Assembly (NCBI GenBank): GCA_009760855.2
Contig: WPIO01000002.1
Span: 12,808,001-12,872,000 of the forward strand
Origin: Cristatella mucedo
Taxonomy: Eukaryota > Bryozoa > Phylactolaemata > Cristatellidae
Length of the DNA stretch: 64,000 bases
Direction: 5' to 3'
In this document: positions 1 through 9,829 of the stretch, in pieces
Layout of the letters: the number at the start of each line of letters is the position of its first letter
Numbering within the stretch: position 1 is the first letter of the stretch
The notes under the pieces: model-generated
The model's input: only the letters and a program-made list of their open reading frames with translations
Told to the model about the DNA's origin: nothing
The model's database searches: none
Position numbers and translations under genes: made by a program

Positions 1-289
1 ACATTATGACACGAAAGAGAAGAGGCTTCCTAAAGTCTGCAAACATGCCAGTAAGAATCGTAAAGGAAACGCAATATTCTCTAGATAGATTAGCAGTACT
101 CTTCGCCATCGTGACGCAGTAGCATGTTATGTATAACATTGTCACCACACTGAATATTTCCGAAACACGATTCGTCTGGCACGTAGCGAGAGTCGGCTGT
201 AGTCGTAGGACAAGCAACGTCACCAATTTGATAAAAACGTGATGGGGAAATCGTCACGGAAACATAAAACTCGTGAGCTGAACAAGCCA
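1..289. other. no gene seen
   Basis: AT-rich unique-looking sequence. I see no supportable reading frame, splice-flanked exon or repeat match inside the window. Confidence 0.5.
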
Positions 290-540
290 GCTAATACGGC
301 ATCGTTTGTTCAGACAGCAATGTCATATCTGCTATGGGTACAGTGCTCATAGCAGGTTGCCCAACATGGTCACTAGCGTAACTTTATATTTACGTTAAAT
401 AAACACGTTTTTATTTATCTTTTCCATTTAGAGTTTCTCTCTAATACCTAAATGCTAAACCCTAAACCCAAGACCAAATCTCTAAACACATAAACGCAAG
501 CCAAAAAAACGAAATCTAGCCATGTAATCTGTTAGCCGTA
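290..540. repeat. interspersed repeat, copy 1
   Basis: About 250 bp that matches 23160-23545 by eye. Shared landmarks are a CATCGTTTGTTCA-like start, GTGCTCATAGCAGG, a GTTAAATAAACAC block and a CTAAACCCTAAACCC-like block. Part of the same motif set (GTGCTCATAG) recurs near 965-980. Family unknown and no coding capacity seen. Confidence 0.6.
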
Positions 541-749
541 AACCCCCCAAAAATAAAATGTCTAAATAAAAACCCCAACATTTTAAGCCTTAAGCTTAAA
601 GGCAGGATTTCCCAATATCAGAGCGATTATCTCAAAGCAAAAAGAGTAGCCCTTTTCTCCTGGGGCGCTTGCTTCAGTGCCACATTCTGTCACTTCCTCT
701 CCCAGACATAAATGAAAATCACAATTAAAGTAAAGCTCAGCTGATTAAA

Positions 750-862
750 CAGCCTTATAATAATGATAATAATAATAATAATAATATTTTTATTATGTAC
801 TTGCATTTTATATAGCACCCCTAGAGAACTCAACCTATTTTAAGGCATTTTACATTTGCTTC
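750..862 (-). mobile_element. L2-type LINE 3' tail, minus strand
   Basis: A (TAA)n run is followed by a diverged copy of the 3'-terminal motif that also ends the L2 copy at 44.5 kb (AGAGAACTCAA...GCATTTTACATTTGC). No body sequence of the element is attached, so this is a tail-only or severely 5'-truncated insertion. Confidence 0.6.
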
Positions 863-1159
863 AAAGGTAGTACGATCACAGGTTAGTGGTAGCGCGTTTA
901 AATAACGTCAATATAAACATACGCTGAAACAATGGTGACCACATCGAACAGCCTACTACCAGCACTGTGCTCATAGTGGATCTGGCTTGCTGTATGGCAC
1001 AAGCGACGCCGTATTAGCTAGGATAAGCAGTCCTCTTCATCAGTATAATGCAGCAGCACGTATAGTATATTGCTGCATTGCACATCGTCACAGAAAGCTC
1101 CGGGTCCTCACAAGGCACCTATTGAGAGTTTCAGCAGCAACACTATTTGTAGTGCGACA

Positions 1160-2053
1160 CCAGCAGCCAGGCAGCAGCAGCCAGGCAGCAGCAGCCAGGC
1201 AGCAACAGCCAGGCAGCAGCAGCCAGGCAGCAGCAGCCAGGCAGCAGCAGCCAGGCAGCAGCAGCAGCAGTGAGCAGTAGCAGCAGCCAGGTAGCAGCAG
1301 TCAGGTAGCAGCAGCCAGGTAGCAGCAGCCAGGTAGCAGCAGCCAGGCAGCAGCCAGGTAGCAGCAGCAGTGAGCAGTAGCAGCAGCCAGGTAGCAGCAG
1401 CAGCAGCAAGGCAGCAGCAGCCAGGTAGCAGCAGCAGCAGCAGTGAGCAGTAGCAGCAGCCAGGTAGCAGCAGCCAGGCAGCAGCAGCCAGGCAGCAGCA
1501 GCAGCCAGGCAGCAGCAGCCAGGTAGCAGCAGCCAGGCAGCAGCCAGGCGCAGCAGCAGCCAGGCAGCGGCAGCCAGGCAGCAGCAGCCAGGCAGCAGCA
1601 GCAGCAGTGAGCAGTAGCAGCAGCCAGGTAGCAGCAGCAGCAGTGAGCAGTAGCAGCAGCCAGGCAGCAGCAGCAGCAGTGAGCAGTAGCAGCAGCCAGG
1701 TAGCAGCAGCAGCAGTGAGCAGTAGCAGCAGCCAGGCAGCAGCAGCAGCAGTGAGCAGTAGCAGCAGCCAGGCAGCAGCAGCCAGGCAGCAGCCAGGTAG
1801 CAGCAGCCAGGCAGCGGCAGCCAGGCAGCGGCAGCCAGGCAGCAGCCAGGTAGCAGCAGCCAGGTAGCAGCAGCCAGGCAGCAGCAGCCAGGCAGCAGCC
1901 AGGTAGCAGCAGCTAGGCAGCGGCAGCCAGGCAGCGGCAGCCAGGCAGCAGCAGCAGTGAGCAGCAGCAGCAGCCAGGTAGCAGCAGCCAGGCAGCAGTA
2001 GCAGCAGCCAGGCAGCAGCAGCCAGGCAGCCAGGTAGCAGCAGCAGCAGCAGT
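1160..2053. repeat. CAG/CCAGG compound minisatellite
   Basis: About 890 bp of (GCA)n interrupted by CCAGGCA, CCAGGTA, GTGAGCAGTA and CGGCAG variants. A higher-order pattern is visible: a block of roughly 36 bp with GCAGCAGCAGCAGTGAGCAG repeats five times between about 1605 and 1765. Several frames stay open on both strands simply because the repeat has few stops; these low-complexity Ala/Gln/Ser/Leu/Cys frames are not supported as genes. Confidence 0.95.
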
Positions 2054-3097
2054 AAGCTAGCAGTGAGGGAAAGCAGCTTCCCCAGCGTCAGTGCAGTGGT
2101 CCACATGACGTTAACGATTAGCACCAGCAGTAGCAGTATCGAAGCAAGTTACAGCAATCGCTGGCTTCTAAGTGGCTATAACCTGCTCAGAAAGGACGAC
2201 TGCCACTCACTGCTTACATCGTCAGTCGTGGCTGAGGTGCCAGACACGTTCAAGTTATCAGCAGCCATCTCTTTGCTTTCGCGTAAATCTGAATCTCTAG
2301 CTTCTCAAGCCGTAAAGAGCTTTCCTATTTGAGCACTCGCACAGAGCTTCAACAATGGTCTACTGCTGTGCTAAACTCGTAGCCTTATCGCCTATAAAAT
2401 ATTCTAGGTTGACAGTAGTAAGCTCAAGCCTGCTGCCGTCATTATAAAACTCCAGCTCCGTCATCGCAGCAGTCTCAGGAGTATTCTCAACAGACTGCTC
2501 GTTAATCATGAAATTCACCGTAGATATTTCTGAACCTGGCGTCAGACGTCGGCGGCATCTGCGCATTCACGATATCCAAACTCACAAGATTATTACGTCG
2601 AAATGCCGCTATATGCTGCTCCACCGTCAGTACCACCTCACGGCATCATTTGCGAGAGCTTATACGTCCTCATAATTTGCGTAAGATCGGGAAAATGCTC
2701 ATCGTCAAAATGCTTGATTTTGGTTAAGCTTGGTATCTAAATTCGTAAAAGTTGGCAGGGGATTTTTTTGAATCATTAAGTTTGGCGTAGTAGGCAGATT
2801 ATTTTTCAAAAACTGTGCATCGCTTTCAGTATGCAAAAACGCCAATACTCGTCCTTTAAGGTTCAATCTTCATCAATGCAGTCTAAAGCATTGAGACTAG
2901 CACAAGGTGACCGCTAAGGATCATCAGAAGTTATCATCCCACGCTTCCGACGCCAAGTATTACAAACAGGTTGCAACGCTTTTCACATCCGGAAAGAACT
3001 AGACGAAAGCACAGCGCTCGTAGCGGTGCTAGTCTCAGCCGATTCGCAATACCAACGAAGGCCCCGACCCTTGGAATCGCGGCTAACGACAAGTGGT
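2054..3097. other. no gene seen
   Basis: Non-repetitive sequence with only short open frames (at most 89 codons), none with recognisable similarity. Confidence 0.5.
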
Positions 3098-3271
3098 GAG
3101 CTGTGATGGCACACTAGGTAAGGCGGTTGCTTTCACGACCTCGATCCCGAGGTCGTGGGTTCGATTCCTGCGGTGGGTGAGTCTTTATCGCCACTGCAAG
3201 CGGTGGTGATAGCCGGAAAGGCTCTTCTGTCGCTATACAAAAGTAGGCTGTTTAATCAGCTAGGATTTTTT
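3098..3271 (+). mobile_element. tRNA-derived SINE
   Basis: A tRNA-like head carries an A-box-like ACTAGGTAAGG and a perfect B box GGTTCGATTCC at 3158-3168. It is followed by a family body (ATCGCCACTGCAAGCGGTGG, then GATAGCC...AAGGCTCTTCTGTCGC) and an end AGGCTGTTTAATCAGCT plus a T run. The same order of blocks recurs at 5993-6155 and, more diverged, elsewhere, so this is a SINE and not a functional tRNA gene. Confidence 0.85.
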
Positions 3272-4170
3272 TTTAGGTGCAGCGCCGACGCGTGCAGGCA
3301 TGCTGACCGTAGCAAAACGCGGCAGCAACGCGGGCGACCCACACATTATGTACGACAAGTCCATCTCTATTGGGCAGAGAAGTCTATTTGACAGCCACGA
3401 GAGGGTTGCAGGCATTGCACAGTGGCCACGACGTGCCCCCCCCGTCTTAGCCGCAGGGGGGGGGGCACGTGTTCGCACTTCACAAACCAGATCGTACGTT
3501 CCAGTCCTGCAGCAGACAACGCATGGTGCCCACCAGGAGCGGAGTGATAGCTACTGCGGCTCTTCAACGGCTCCTGTGTATAAATGTGGCTGTTTTATCA
3601 GCAAACCTTCCCTTTTACCTAACCAATTGTCATACGGCTCCGTGGCTTAGAGCACAAATAAGCTCAAATTCCATGGCCATCTATCGAGCTCCGCACCAAC
3701 TGCCTGCTATACGGCTTCTGCTAATGTTGCCTTGGCCATAGATTACCGTACAATTGTTTCCCAGCCTTTGTATAATTGGGGGGCCGCTAATTGTGAAAAT
3801 CAGTCATATTCTGGCTGCTTTAACGAACCGCCTTTTCAGCCGGCTAAATAATACTACCGCATCTAATACGCCGCCGCCGCCGCCGAAACATTGCGGACGA
3901 TACCGGAAATGGTTTTGCAATTTATTGGAGACGAATGCACTTTGAGCAGCCCCTCCTCCCGGCTTTTGCTCATCTTTTTCGATCGCTCCTCGTAGTACGG
4001 GGCTTTTGGCGTACATCTATGTAAGGGGGTTGGGAGTCAGCTTGCGCCCGAGGGGCTGGAGGGAGCGGTTACTCAAGCTCTAAAGCCGGGCTAGGCGAAT
4101 TTAGATCCTACATTGGCCCTCTTCGCAGATAAGCACTTTTTAAGCGAACGCTGTTTCTCCTAGATCGCTC
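3272..4170. other. no gene seen
   Basis: Apart from the C/G hairpin, only short overlapping open frames and a small (GCC)n run at about 3868-3883. Nothing recognisable. Confidence 0.45.
3431..3470. repeat. C8/G10 hairpin
   Basis: ACGTG followed by eight C, a 12-nt spacer, then ten G followed by CACGT. The arms are complementary and could form a very GC-rich stem; the G run alone is short for a quadruplex. Confidence 0.75.
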
Positions 4171-4174
4171 CCTC

Positions 4175-4290
4175 CAGGGCGCTGCCCGAAGCACTTGCCA
4201 GGTGCTCGCTCTTAGCGACACGGGTTGCGGGTTCGAGTCTTGCAGCGGGCGATCCTGTATTGCTCACTGCAAGCAGCGATGATATCGTTA
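4175..4290 (+). mobile_element. diverged tRNA-derived SINE fragment
   Basis: B-box-like GGGTTCGAGTC near 4229 is followed by TTGCAGCGGGCGATCC and a CACTGCAAGCAGCGATGATA block that matches the SINE body at 3.2 kb. The 3' part is missing. Confidence 0.6.
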
Positions 4291-4299
4291 ATTTTTTTG

Positions 4300-4891
4300 A
4301 ATCAGGCAACTTTTTTAAAGGCGGGAATGCTACACATCTCAGAGGCTTCCAAATTATGGTGATAATTAAAATGTTGGTGTGTTACGTCAGCCAGATTATG
4401 AAGCATTAGGTTTTTATTGATTTCCGATCTGTAATGGACTATCGGCCGCCCCTGAAAAATCGTGGGTAAATGATAAGCAACATAAAAATTGAAGGTCATG
4501 CATGTAAGCGTACGTCTTCGCTCAGGCTAGGCCGCAATGACTCATCGATTGGCAAACCGTGGCTAAAGCTGACGGTCCCGATAAGGTTCTTAATTTTTAT
4601 TCACTTCACCGAGAGATAATCCCCGCAGCATTTAAATTTGCATTGCAAAGCCTGCTTGTCATTATTTTACATAGTTAAACATTAACCATGAAAAAAGCTA
4701 TTCGTCTTATTATTCAACATGCAATACAATATCAATTTCAAATTGAGTGCATGTTATAGCTACATCTGAAAATTAGTATATTATCTCTCCTAATATTTAA
4801 ATCCAACACTAACTATAACTGTACAATTCTAATAGTATAGATATCCCAAAGGGCTTAGTTAATAGCGTCGTTGGCGAATTGCATTAATGGG
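4300..4891. other. AT-rich, no gene seen
   Basis: AT-rich sequence up to the left end of the large inverted repeat. No open frame above about 65 codons and no repeat match noticed. Confidence 0.45.
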
Positions 4892-5509
4892 AAACACGGA
4901 CCACGATATATCCGGTATCTTTCAATCTATATAATCTCTACTAATTAAAGCGAGACTTTCCGTCACGCCGCAAGATGGCGCTTCTTCAGTCTTGTGGCAA
5001 GACGGCGAACCTCCCTTAAGCGGCAAGATTCCAGCATTGTCTTTCGCGATGGAACTACTGTAACTCAGCCAAGCGAGACCACACGCAGTGAGCTGCTTGT
5101 TTTTAACATATTTGAGCGAGTCCGTCCATAATAATAATAATGCACTTGATAAAGCGCCCTGAAAGAACTTAATCTCTTTCTAGGCGCTTTACATTTGCAA
5201 AGGGAATTGTAAAGCGCCTAGAAAGAGATTAAGTTCTTTCAGGGCGCTTTATCAAGTGCATTATTATTATTATGGACGGACTCGCTCAAATATGTTAAAA
5301 ACAAGCAGCTCACTGCGTGTGGTCTCGCTTGGCTGAGTTACAGTAGTTCCATCGCGAAAGACAATGCTGGAATCTTGCCGCTTAAGGGAGGTTCGCCGTC
5401 TTGCCACAAGACTGAAGAAGCGCCATCTTGCGGCGTGACGGAAAGTCTCGCTTTAATTAGTAGAGATTATATAGATTGAAAGATACCGGATATATCGTGG
5501 TCCGTGTTT
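4892..5509. repeat. perfect 301-bp inverted repeat with L2 tails
   Basis: Left arm 4892-5192 and right arm 5209-5509 are reverse complements with no mismatch found by eye; the loop is 16 bp (5193-5208). Each arm contains (TAA)n plus the 3'-terminal motif of the local L2 family (CACTTGATAAAGCGCCC...TAGGCGCTTTAC), so two L2-tailed units sit tail to tail around the centre. No clear target-site duplication flanks it. It could be a foldback/MITE-like element, an inverted dimer made during LINE-driven insertion, or an assembly foldback artefact. Confidence 0.9.
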
Positions 5510-5992
5510 AGACGGGATATAAAGCTCATTCCACTGGGGCTCCAAACCAGTGAGGTTTACGCTACGGCTGGTGCTTTGCAAATACTACAACGTTATGGAC
5601 GTTGACTGGTGGCAGCAAGGTATGGCCGTTCTTGGCTGCTGCCGCGCTTGCTACCTGCAGCAAACCTGCATATATTGAGGCAGTAACTGTGACTTAGCCA
5701 GACGTTCCTTGAGGTGCTCGCTCTACCAGTATTAGTAACGCGTCAGCAAGGACTAGCGCCGTTTCGGGCAGTGCCCTTGTGGCAAAGGACTTGCAATGTA
5801 AGGACAGGAGCTGCTAAAACTCGTTAGGGACCAAGTAGTGAGGATTTTGATAAGGCGCTCTTGATAAACCATATCCTCGCACATGCCTCGGAGGTCGCTT
5901 AGAGCCGGTCCACGCCGCCGATCAGAAGTTCGAGAATGGCCGCAATCAGGCCGCCATGTCGTCTAGACTCCCACATCGATTGAAGTGGGTCG
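5510..5992. other. no gene seen
   Basis: Unassigned sequence between the inverted repeat and a SINE. No supportable reading frame. Confidence 0.45.
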
Positions 5993-6155
5993 AGTACGGC
6001 TAACACACCAACCACGGCATTGAGGTCATGGGTTAGAATCCTTCGGTGGGCGATCATTTATCGCCACTGCTGCTAGCGGTGGGGATAGCCGTAAAGGCTC
6101 TTTTGTCGCTATACAAAAAGAGGCTGTTTAATCAGCTGGTATTTTCTTTATATTG
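5993..6155 (+). mobile_element. tRNA-derived SINE
   Basis: Second well-preserved member of the family at 3098-3271. It has a diverged B box GGTTAGAATCC at 6031-6041, then ATCGCCACTG, GATAGCCGTAAAGGCTC, TGTCGCTATACAAAA and AGGCTGTTTAATCAGCT. Confidence 0.82.
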
Positions 6156-6369
6156 CAAGGGCGATGATCTCCACCACCTTCCAAAATGGCGGGACAGCTG
6201 TAAGATCTTGAGCTAAATGATCTTGCCCGGAATCTCATTTGAATTTAAGCCCACTAGGAAATTATCCATCTGTAGGGCAGGCTGCTACGTTTATGGGAGG
6301 CTAGCCTCGAGTCGACCTCAGAAGATGATAACCTTAGCTGGTCGCTGTGGATACATCAGCAAATATACA

Positions 6370-6470
6370 TGTACACACACACACACACACAGAAATTCGC
6401 GTGGGTGCACACACACACACACAAACACACACACACGCGCGCGCACGCACGCACACACGTGCATACTTGC
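6370..6470. repeat. (CA)n microsatellite
   Basis: Interrupted CA/CG dinucleotide repeat; the open frames across it (His/Thr-rich) are repeat-derived. Confidence 0.95.
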
Positions 6471-6479
6471 ACGTACGCC

Positions 6480-6819
6480 AGGGCGTACAAAGAGCTGCTC
6501 GGTACTTCTTGGCGCCTCGAGGCGCCTTAACTCAGAATTCTACTACGCCTTCTAGCGTGACATCGTGCCCCGGGGCTCCAGTCTAGTTTTCAATTGCATT
6601 TGCTTTGGAAGTCTGCTTAGCTTGATTGCTTGAAACAACGTTTTCGGTGCTATAGTCCGCCTGCAGTTGGCTTGACACACGTAGCTAGAGATAGCTGAAG
6701 ATTATGACTGAGCCATATTACAATATATTATTGTATTATATTATTATATATTATAGGTTACAACAAATGTGGGCATAAGGACTCTTGATCTTTCGTAAAC
6801 CGTAAGGGGTAAACTATCC
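6480..6819. other. no gene seen
   Basis: Unassigned sequence with a TATTAT-rich patch at about 6720-6760. Confidence 0.4.
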
Positions 6820-7260
6820 GTCTATAACTGTACAAACCTACAAGACCTACGCTGGTGTTTCGCTGGGGAGTTTTCTGTTGCACTCTAAAAGCCAAAGTGG
6901 CTTTCTGTTCTAATACGGTAGCCAGAAAACATCTCACGCAACAAACAGAAAGTGAGAAGGATAGCTGAGTCAGAAGGAAATTCAAGGAAATGAGTAGCAT
7001 GGAAGTAGCTGTTCAAAACGGCTGGAAAGGATGTGCCACAGTCGGCGACAGGAGAGAAGATTTCGTTTCGTAAATATTGTGGAAGTGAGCCTCATAGTTG
7101 AAACCCTACAGAGAAAAAGCTTCTGTCGCCAACTGTCTTTAAGCGTAGTAATGGTCTGCCAATTTATGGACCTTAGAGGACATAAAGGCACGAGGAGCCT
7201 GAAACTTGTGTGCAGCAGTCAGGTGTGGAGTCGCCAGTCATGGAGGGCCTTCTGGGTAAA
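6820..7260 (-). mobile_element. LINE 3' region remnant (second CR1/L2-like family)
   Basis: Matches 20570-20890 in the same orientation: CTCACGCAACAAA, AGTGAGAAGGATAGC, GAGTAGCATGGAAGTAGC, then TTGTGGAAG and GCTTCTGTCGCCAAC. At 20.6-21.1 kb this sequence is the 3' end of a minus-strand reverse-transcriptase ORF, so the copy here is inferred to be a decayed 3' piece of the same LINE. Confidence 0.6.
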
Positions 7261-8095
7261 ACAAATTGTTTTGCACTTCACGAAGACCGAAACAGGGAGC
7301 GAGTGAGATTTGCGGCCAGCCATCATGGTCGACAGTCCCTTACCTTACATAGGGATCAAATGCGATGGTTATCTGTGGAAGCGGTTGTCTTAATAAAGCT
7401 TTCAAATTTTAAGCCGGTTTCGAAGAGAACACATAAACTCCAAGCACATAATGATTGTCGCACTACAGCCTTAACAGTTAAAAAAACAACATTTCCTGTA
7501 GTTTGGTTCGCCCATCAAAGAGCCAGCCGATGAATAACGCCAACGGTTTATTGCACAAGGCACGGAGCAGTAAGACGCACGACTGCCTTCGCCCCCTTCT
7601 CACACTCGAATCCCCCTCCTCCACTCCTCCGGCCCACCGTCTCGCTGTGGTTACCGGCCTGTCCAAACCACACCACAGGCGGACCACAGCTTTGCACCGC
7701 CGGTGATGCTCCTGACAGCTGTTTACGAGAAGAGCGGTACAGGCCTGCATATACTCAGACCACATTTCCCAGCCAAACGGTACTTTTAGTGAGGCTTATG
7801 TGTAAGAGTTCGGATTTTGTCACCGTTAGACTTGAGAAAATTGGCCGACATCCACAGTCAAATGTCTGCAAGGCAAGCATTCAGTTTATCTGTCGCCTGC
7901 AGCGGAGGTAAGCATAGACACTATTCAAGCGTGTGTTAGTGCTCGATTCCCGCCGAAAATTTACCCAGTAGCTTATGCAAAATTGCTGCAGTGGAGAGCT
8001 TCGAGCTATCTTATCCTGATAGCGATAGTGGTTGGCTTGAAAATAAGATAGATCACTATGATTTCGTGTACACGCTCACGCACCCGCGGGAGAGA
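7261..8095. other. no gene seen
   Basis: Several overlapping open frames up to 107 codons lie on both strands, without recognisable similarity or splice context. The stretch near 7540-7720 is C-rich. Confidence 0.4.
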
Positions 8096-8176
8096 CAGGG
8101 AGAGAGTGAGTGAGTGAGTGAGCGTGAGTGAATGGGTGAGTGAGTGAGTGAGCGTGAGTGAGTGAGTGAGTGAAAG
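8096..8176. repeat. (GTGA)n tetranucleotide repeat
   Basis: GAGT/GTGA repeats with GCGT and ATGG variants. Confidence 0.95.
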
Positions 8177-8208
8177 GCTTATTTGAGTGGTGGACAGTTA
8201 TTAATGAT

Positions 8209-8211
<3 letters not shown>

Positions 8212-8256
<45 letters not shown>
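8212..8256. repeat. (TA)n microsatellite
   Basis: About 22 TA units; perfect and self-complementary. Confidence 0.97.
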
Positions 8257-8260
<4 letters not shown>

Positions 8261-8859
8261 ATGTTGTTGACCAGCTCAATGCTATCATTTGTCGATCGCA
8301 CGAAAGCACGCACTTCGACGAGTGATCTATTTTTGGCCTGTAGAACCACGGGGCGTCGCCGCCAAAGCACGGGCTAGTTAAGCAGATGACCTCGAGCGGC
8401 AACTCATATCGCCGCCGCACACCTGGCATAGGTTTACAGAGGGTGCGCACCTTCGTCCAGGCTTTGGCCCAAATTTTCTATCTTCTGTTACAAACGCACA
8501 GCGCTCAGGCGGGTAGTATGGCCTCCACATTTCTTGCCACAAACGTTCCACACGCTCCCGCCGCACAAAGGGAGTGAGGAAATGGAAGGCGCGGCGACCG
8601 ATGGCAAATGCCGAGCAGGCGAAGCAACCGCTGGGCTGCTTTGCCCGCGGCGAAGAAAAGTTATCCGTTTTATCACTCATAATTAAAGCCTGGCGGTAGT
8701 AGGTTTCGTTCATCCCCTTATTCTTTCATACCAGTACCTGAGAAAAAGTACCAGCCTCACTCCCTCGCCTAGCCTCTCCCCAGCCAGGCCACCGGCCCTA
8801 GCCCAGCATCCGAACCATACCCTCTACCCGTCTCAGTCGAAGCCTTCTGTAAACATTAT

Positions 8860-9042
8860 CTCCGCAGTTCGGTTCAGCTGCGTTTCTATTGTAGCGCTCC
8901 TTATAAAGCCGAGGTACATCGGCCGGTCCGGACTCGGAACCTAATGCCAAAAGCAGATTAGGCGCGGACTTCCTGTGGGATTGGTCGGCCGGGTAGGTAA
9001 GGGCGTGGCTATCTGGTTATAGGGCGGTCGAAGGCTTCCCGG
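8860..9042 (+). promoter_or_regulatory. probable BLCAP promoter / 5' UTR
   Basis: GC-rich stretch immediately upstream of the BLCAP frame. It contains TATAAA at 8902-8907, an ETS-like ACTTCCTG, an inverted CCAAT box (GATTGG) and an Sp/KLF-like GGGCGTGGC. These are sequence matches only; no transcription start can be fixed from this. Confidence 0.4.
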
Positions 9043-9121
9043 ATGCGCGAGGCATTGTGGGGAATTTCGCCGGACGGGCGTTCGTCTGAGCGTTTCGAGC
9101 TAGAACCCCCGACGTGCGGGA

Positions 9122-9352
9122 ATGTATTGTCTTCAGTGGATGTTACCCGTACTCGTTCTCCCCAAGCCTGTGAATCCTACTTACGCACTGTACCACGCAA
9201 TGTTTATAATATGGTACCTCGTGGACTTCTTTTTGGAGAAAAAGCCGTGCACTATATGCACCGTCGTGTTCGTCGTGGCGGTCGCCCTGCTCTGCTACAG
9301 CGGACACTCGTGCTGCATACTGAACTGCGTCGGAGAGGACGAATGCCGGTGA
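9122..9352 (+). CDS. BLCAP: bladder cancer-associated protein homologue (BLCAP/BC10), 76 aa
   Basis: A single-exon frame whose product begins MYCLQWMLPVLVLPKPVNP and contains LEKKPCTIC, the signature of the BLCAP/BC10 family, small animal membrane proteins of about 87 aa. Hydrophobic segments lie at about residues 21-38 and 44-60, with the KPCTIC motif (41-46) between them, and a Cys-rich end (C58, C64, C65, C69, C75). The C-terminus is about 11 residues shorter than in vertebrates. In vertebrates the CDS is also intronless. The protein is linked to growth inhibition and apoptosis, but its biochemical role is not settled. The ATG at 9122 is chosen because the family starts exactly at MYCLQW. 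An upstream ATG at 9043 opens a different frame (219 codons) that contains the whole BLCAP CDS. A poly(A) signal lies at 9807. Confidence 0.93.
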   Translation: MYCLQWMLPVLVLPKPVNPTYALYHAMFIIWYLVDFFLEKKPCTICTVVFVVAVALLCYSGHSCCILNCVGEDECR

Positions 9353-9806
9353 GCGTACCACCTAGAGGTCGCGCTGGCCTCCGCAGCGATGCCTCGATCG
9401 CGAGCTGTGGATCTGACGCTTCGGAGCCCCACGCCTACCCGCCGGACGCGTTCGCCTCTACTGGCCGACTTCGGTCTCAACGTGCTTGGCAACTGCGATG
9501 CCTCGTCGGCCTCGGGAACGCAACTTTAATGGACGTGACGTTTGAAGTCGCGCCTTCTGCCTGTGATACCCGTTATCTCGCTAAGTTATGCTCTCTGTTC
9601 AACAAGAGGCGCTGTTCGGTGCGCAGTGTTTATCGAAACGCACGCGCAATCTCCCCTAGTCAATACAACGAACTGCGTGAGCGACTGTCGCCGCTGTTGT
9701 AGCTTCAGGTCGCACCGCAGTTGGGTGTCCTGCGTTCACCAGGAACGGACGTGCCGTTGCACCTTGGATGCTGCGCTTTTCTAGTCGTCGTGGGCACAGC
9801 CATGTA

Positions 9807-9812
9807 AATAAA
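9807..9812 (+). terminator. poly(A) signal AATAAA after BLCAP
   Basis: AATAAA about 455 nt after the BLCAP stop codon, which would give a 3' UTR of about 480 nt. Placement on the same strand and the lack of a closer gene make it the likely BLCAP 3' end. Confidence 0.5.
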
Positions 9813-9829
9813 TTCGCATCCGAAATGGC

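Noticed and set aside
455-475. Telomere-like CCCTAAA repeats
   Set aside because: Only about two units inside an interspersed repeat that also occurs at 23.4 kb.
1160-2053. CRISPR array
   Set aside because: Regular repeats but no distinct spacers, and the context is animal nuclear DNA.
1108-2124. 338-codon minus-strand frame and several plus frames over the CAG repeat
   Set aside because: Low-complexity Leu/Ala/Cys or Gln/Ala/Ser products arising because the repeat lacks stops; no unique sequence of gene-like character.
3098-3175. Functional tRNA gene
   Set aside because: A and B boxes are present but the acceptor stem does not close and the unit recurs with a common SINE body.
8076-8450. 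124-codon ORF over (GTGA)n and (TA)n
   Set aside because: Open only because of microsatellites.
9043-9702. 219-codon ORF as an independent gene
   Set aside because: It overlaps the well-supported BLCAP frame in GC-rich DNA and its product is unrecognised; kept only as a finding about overlap.
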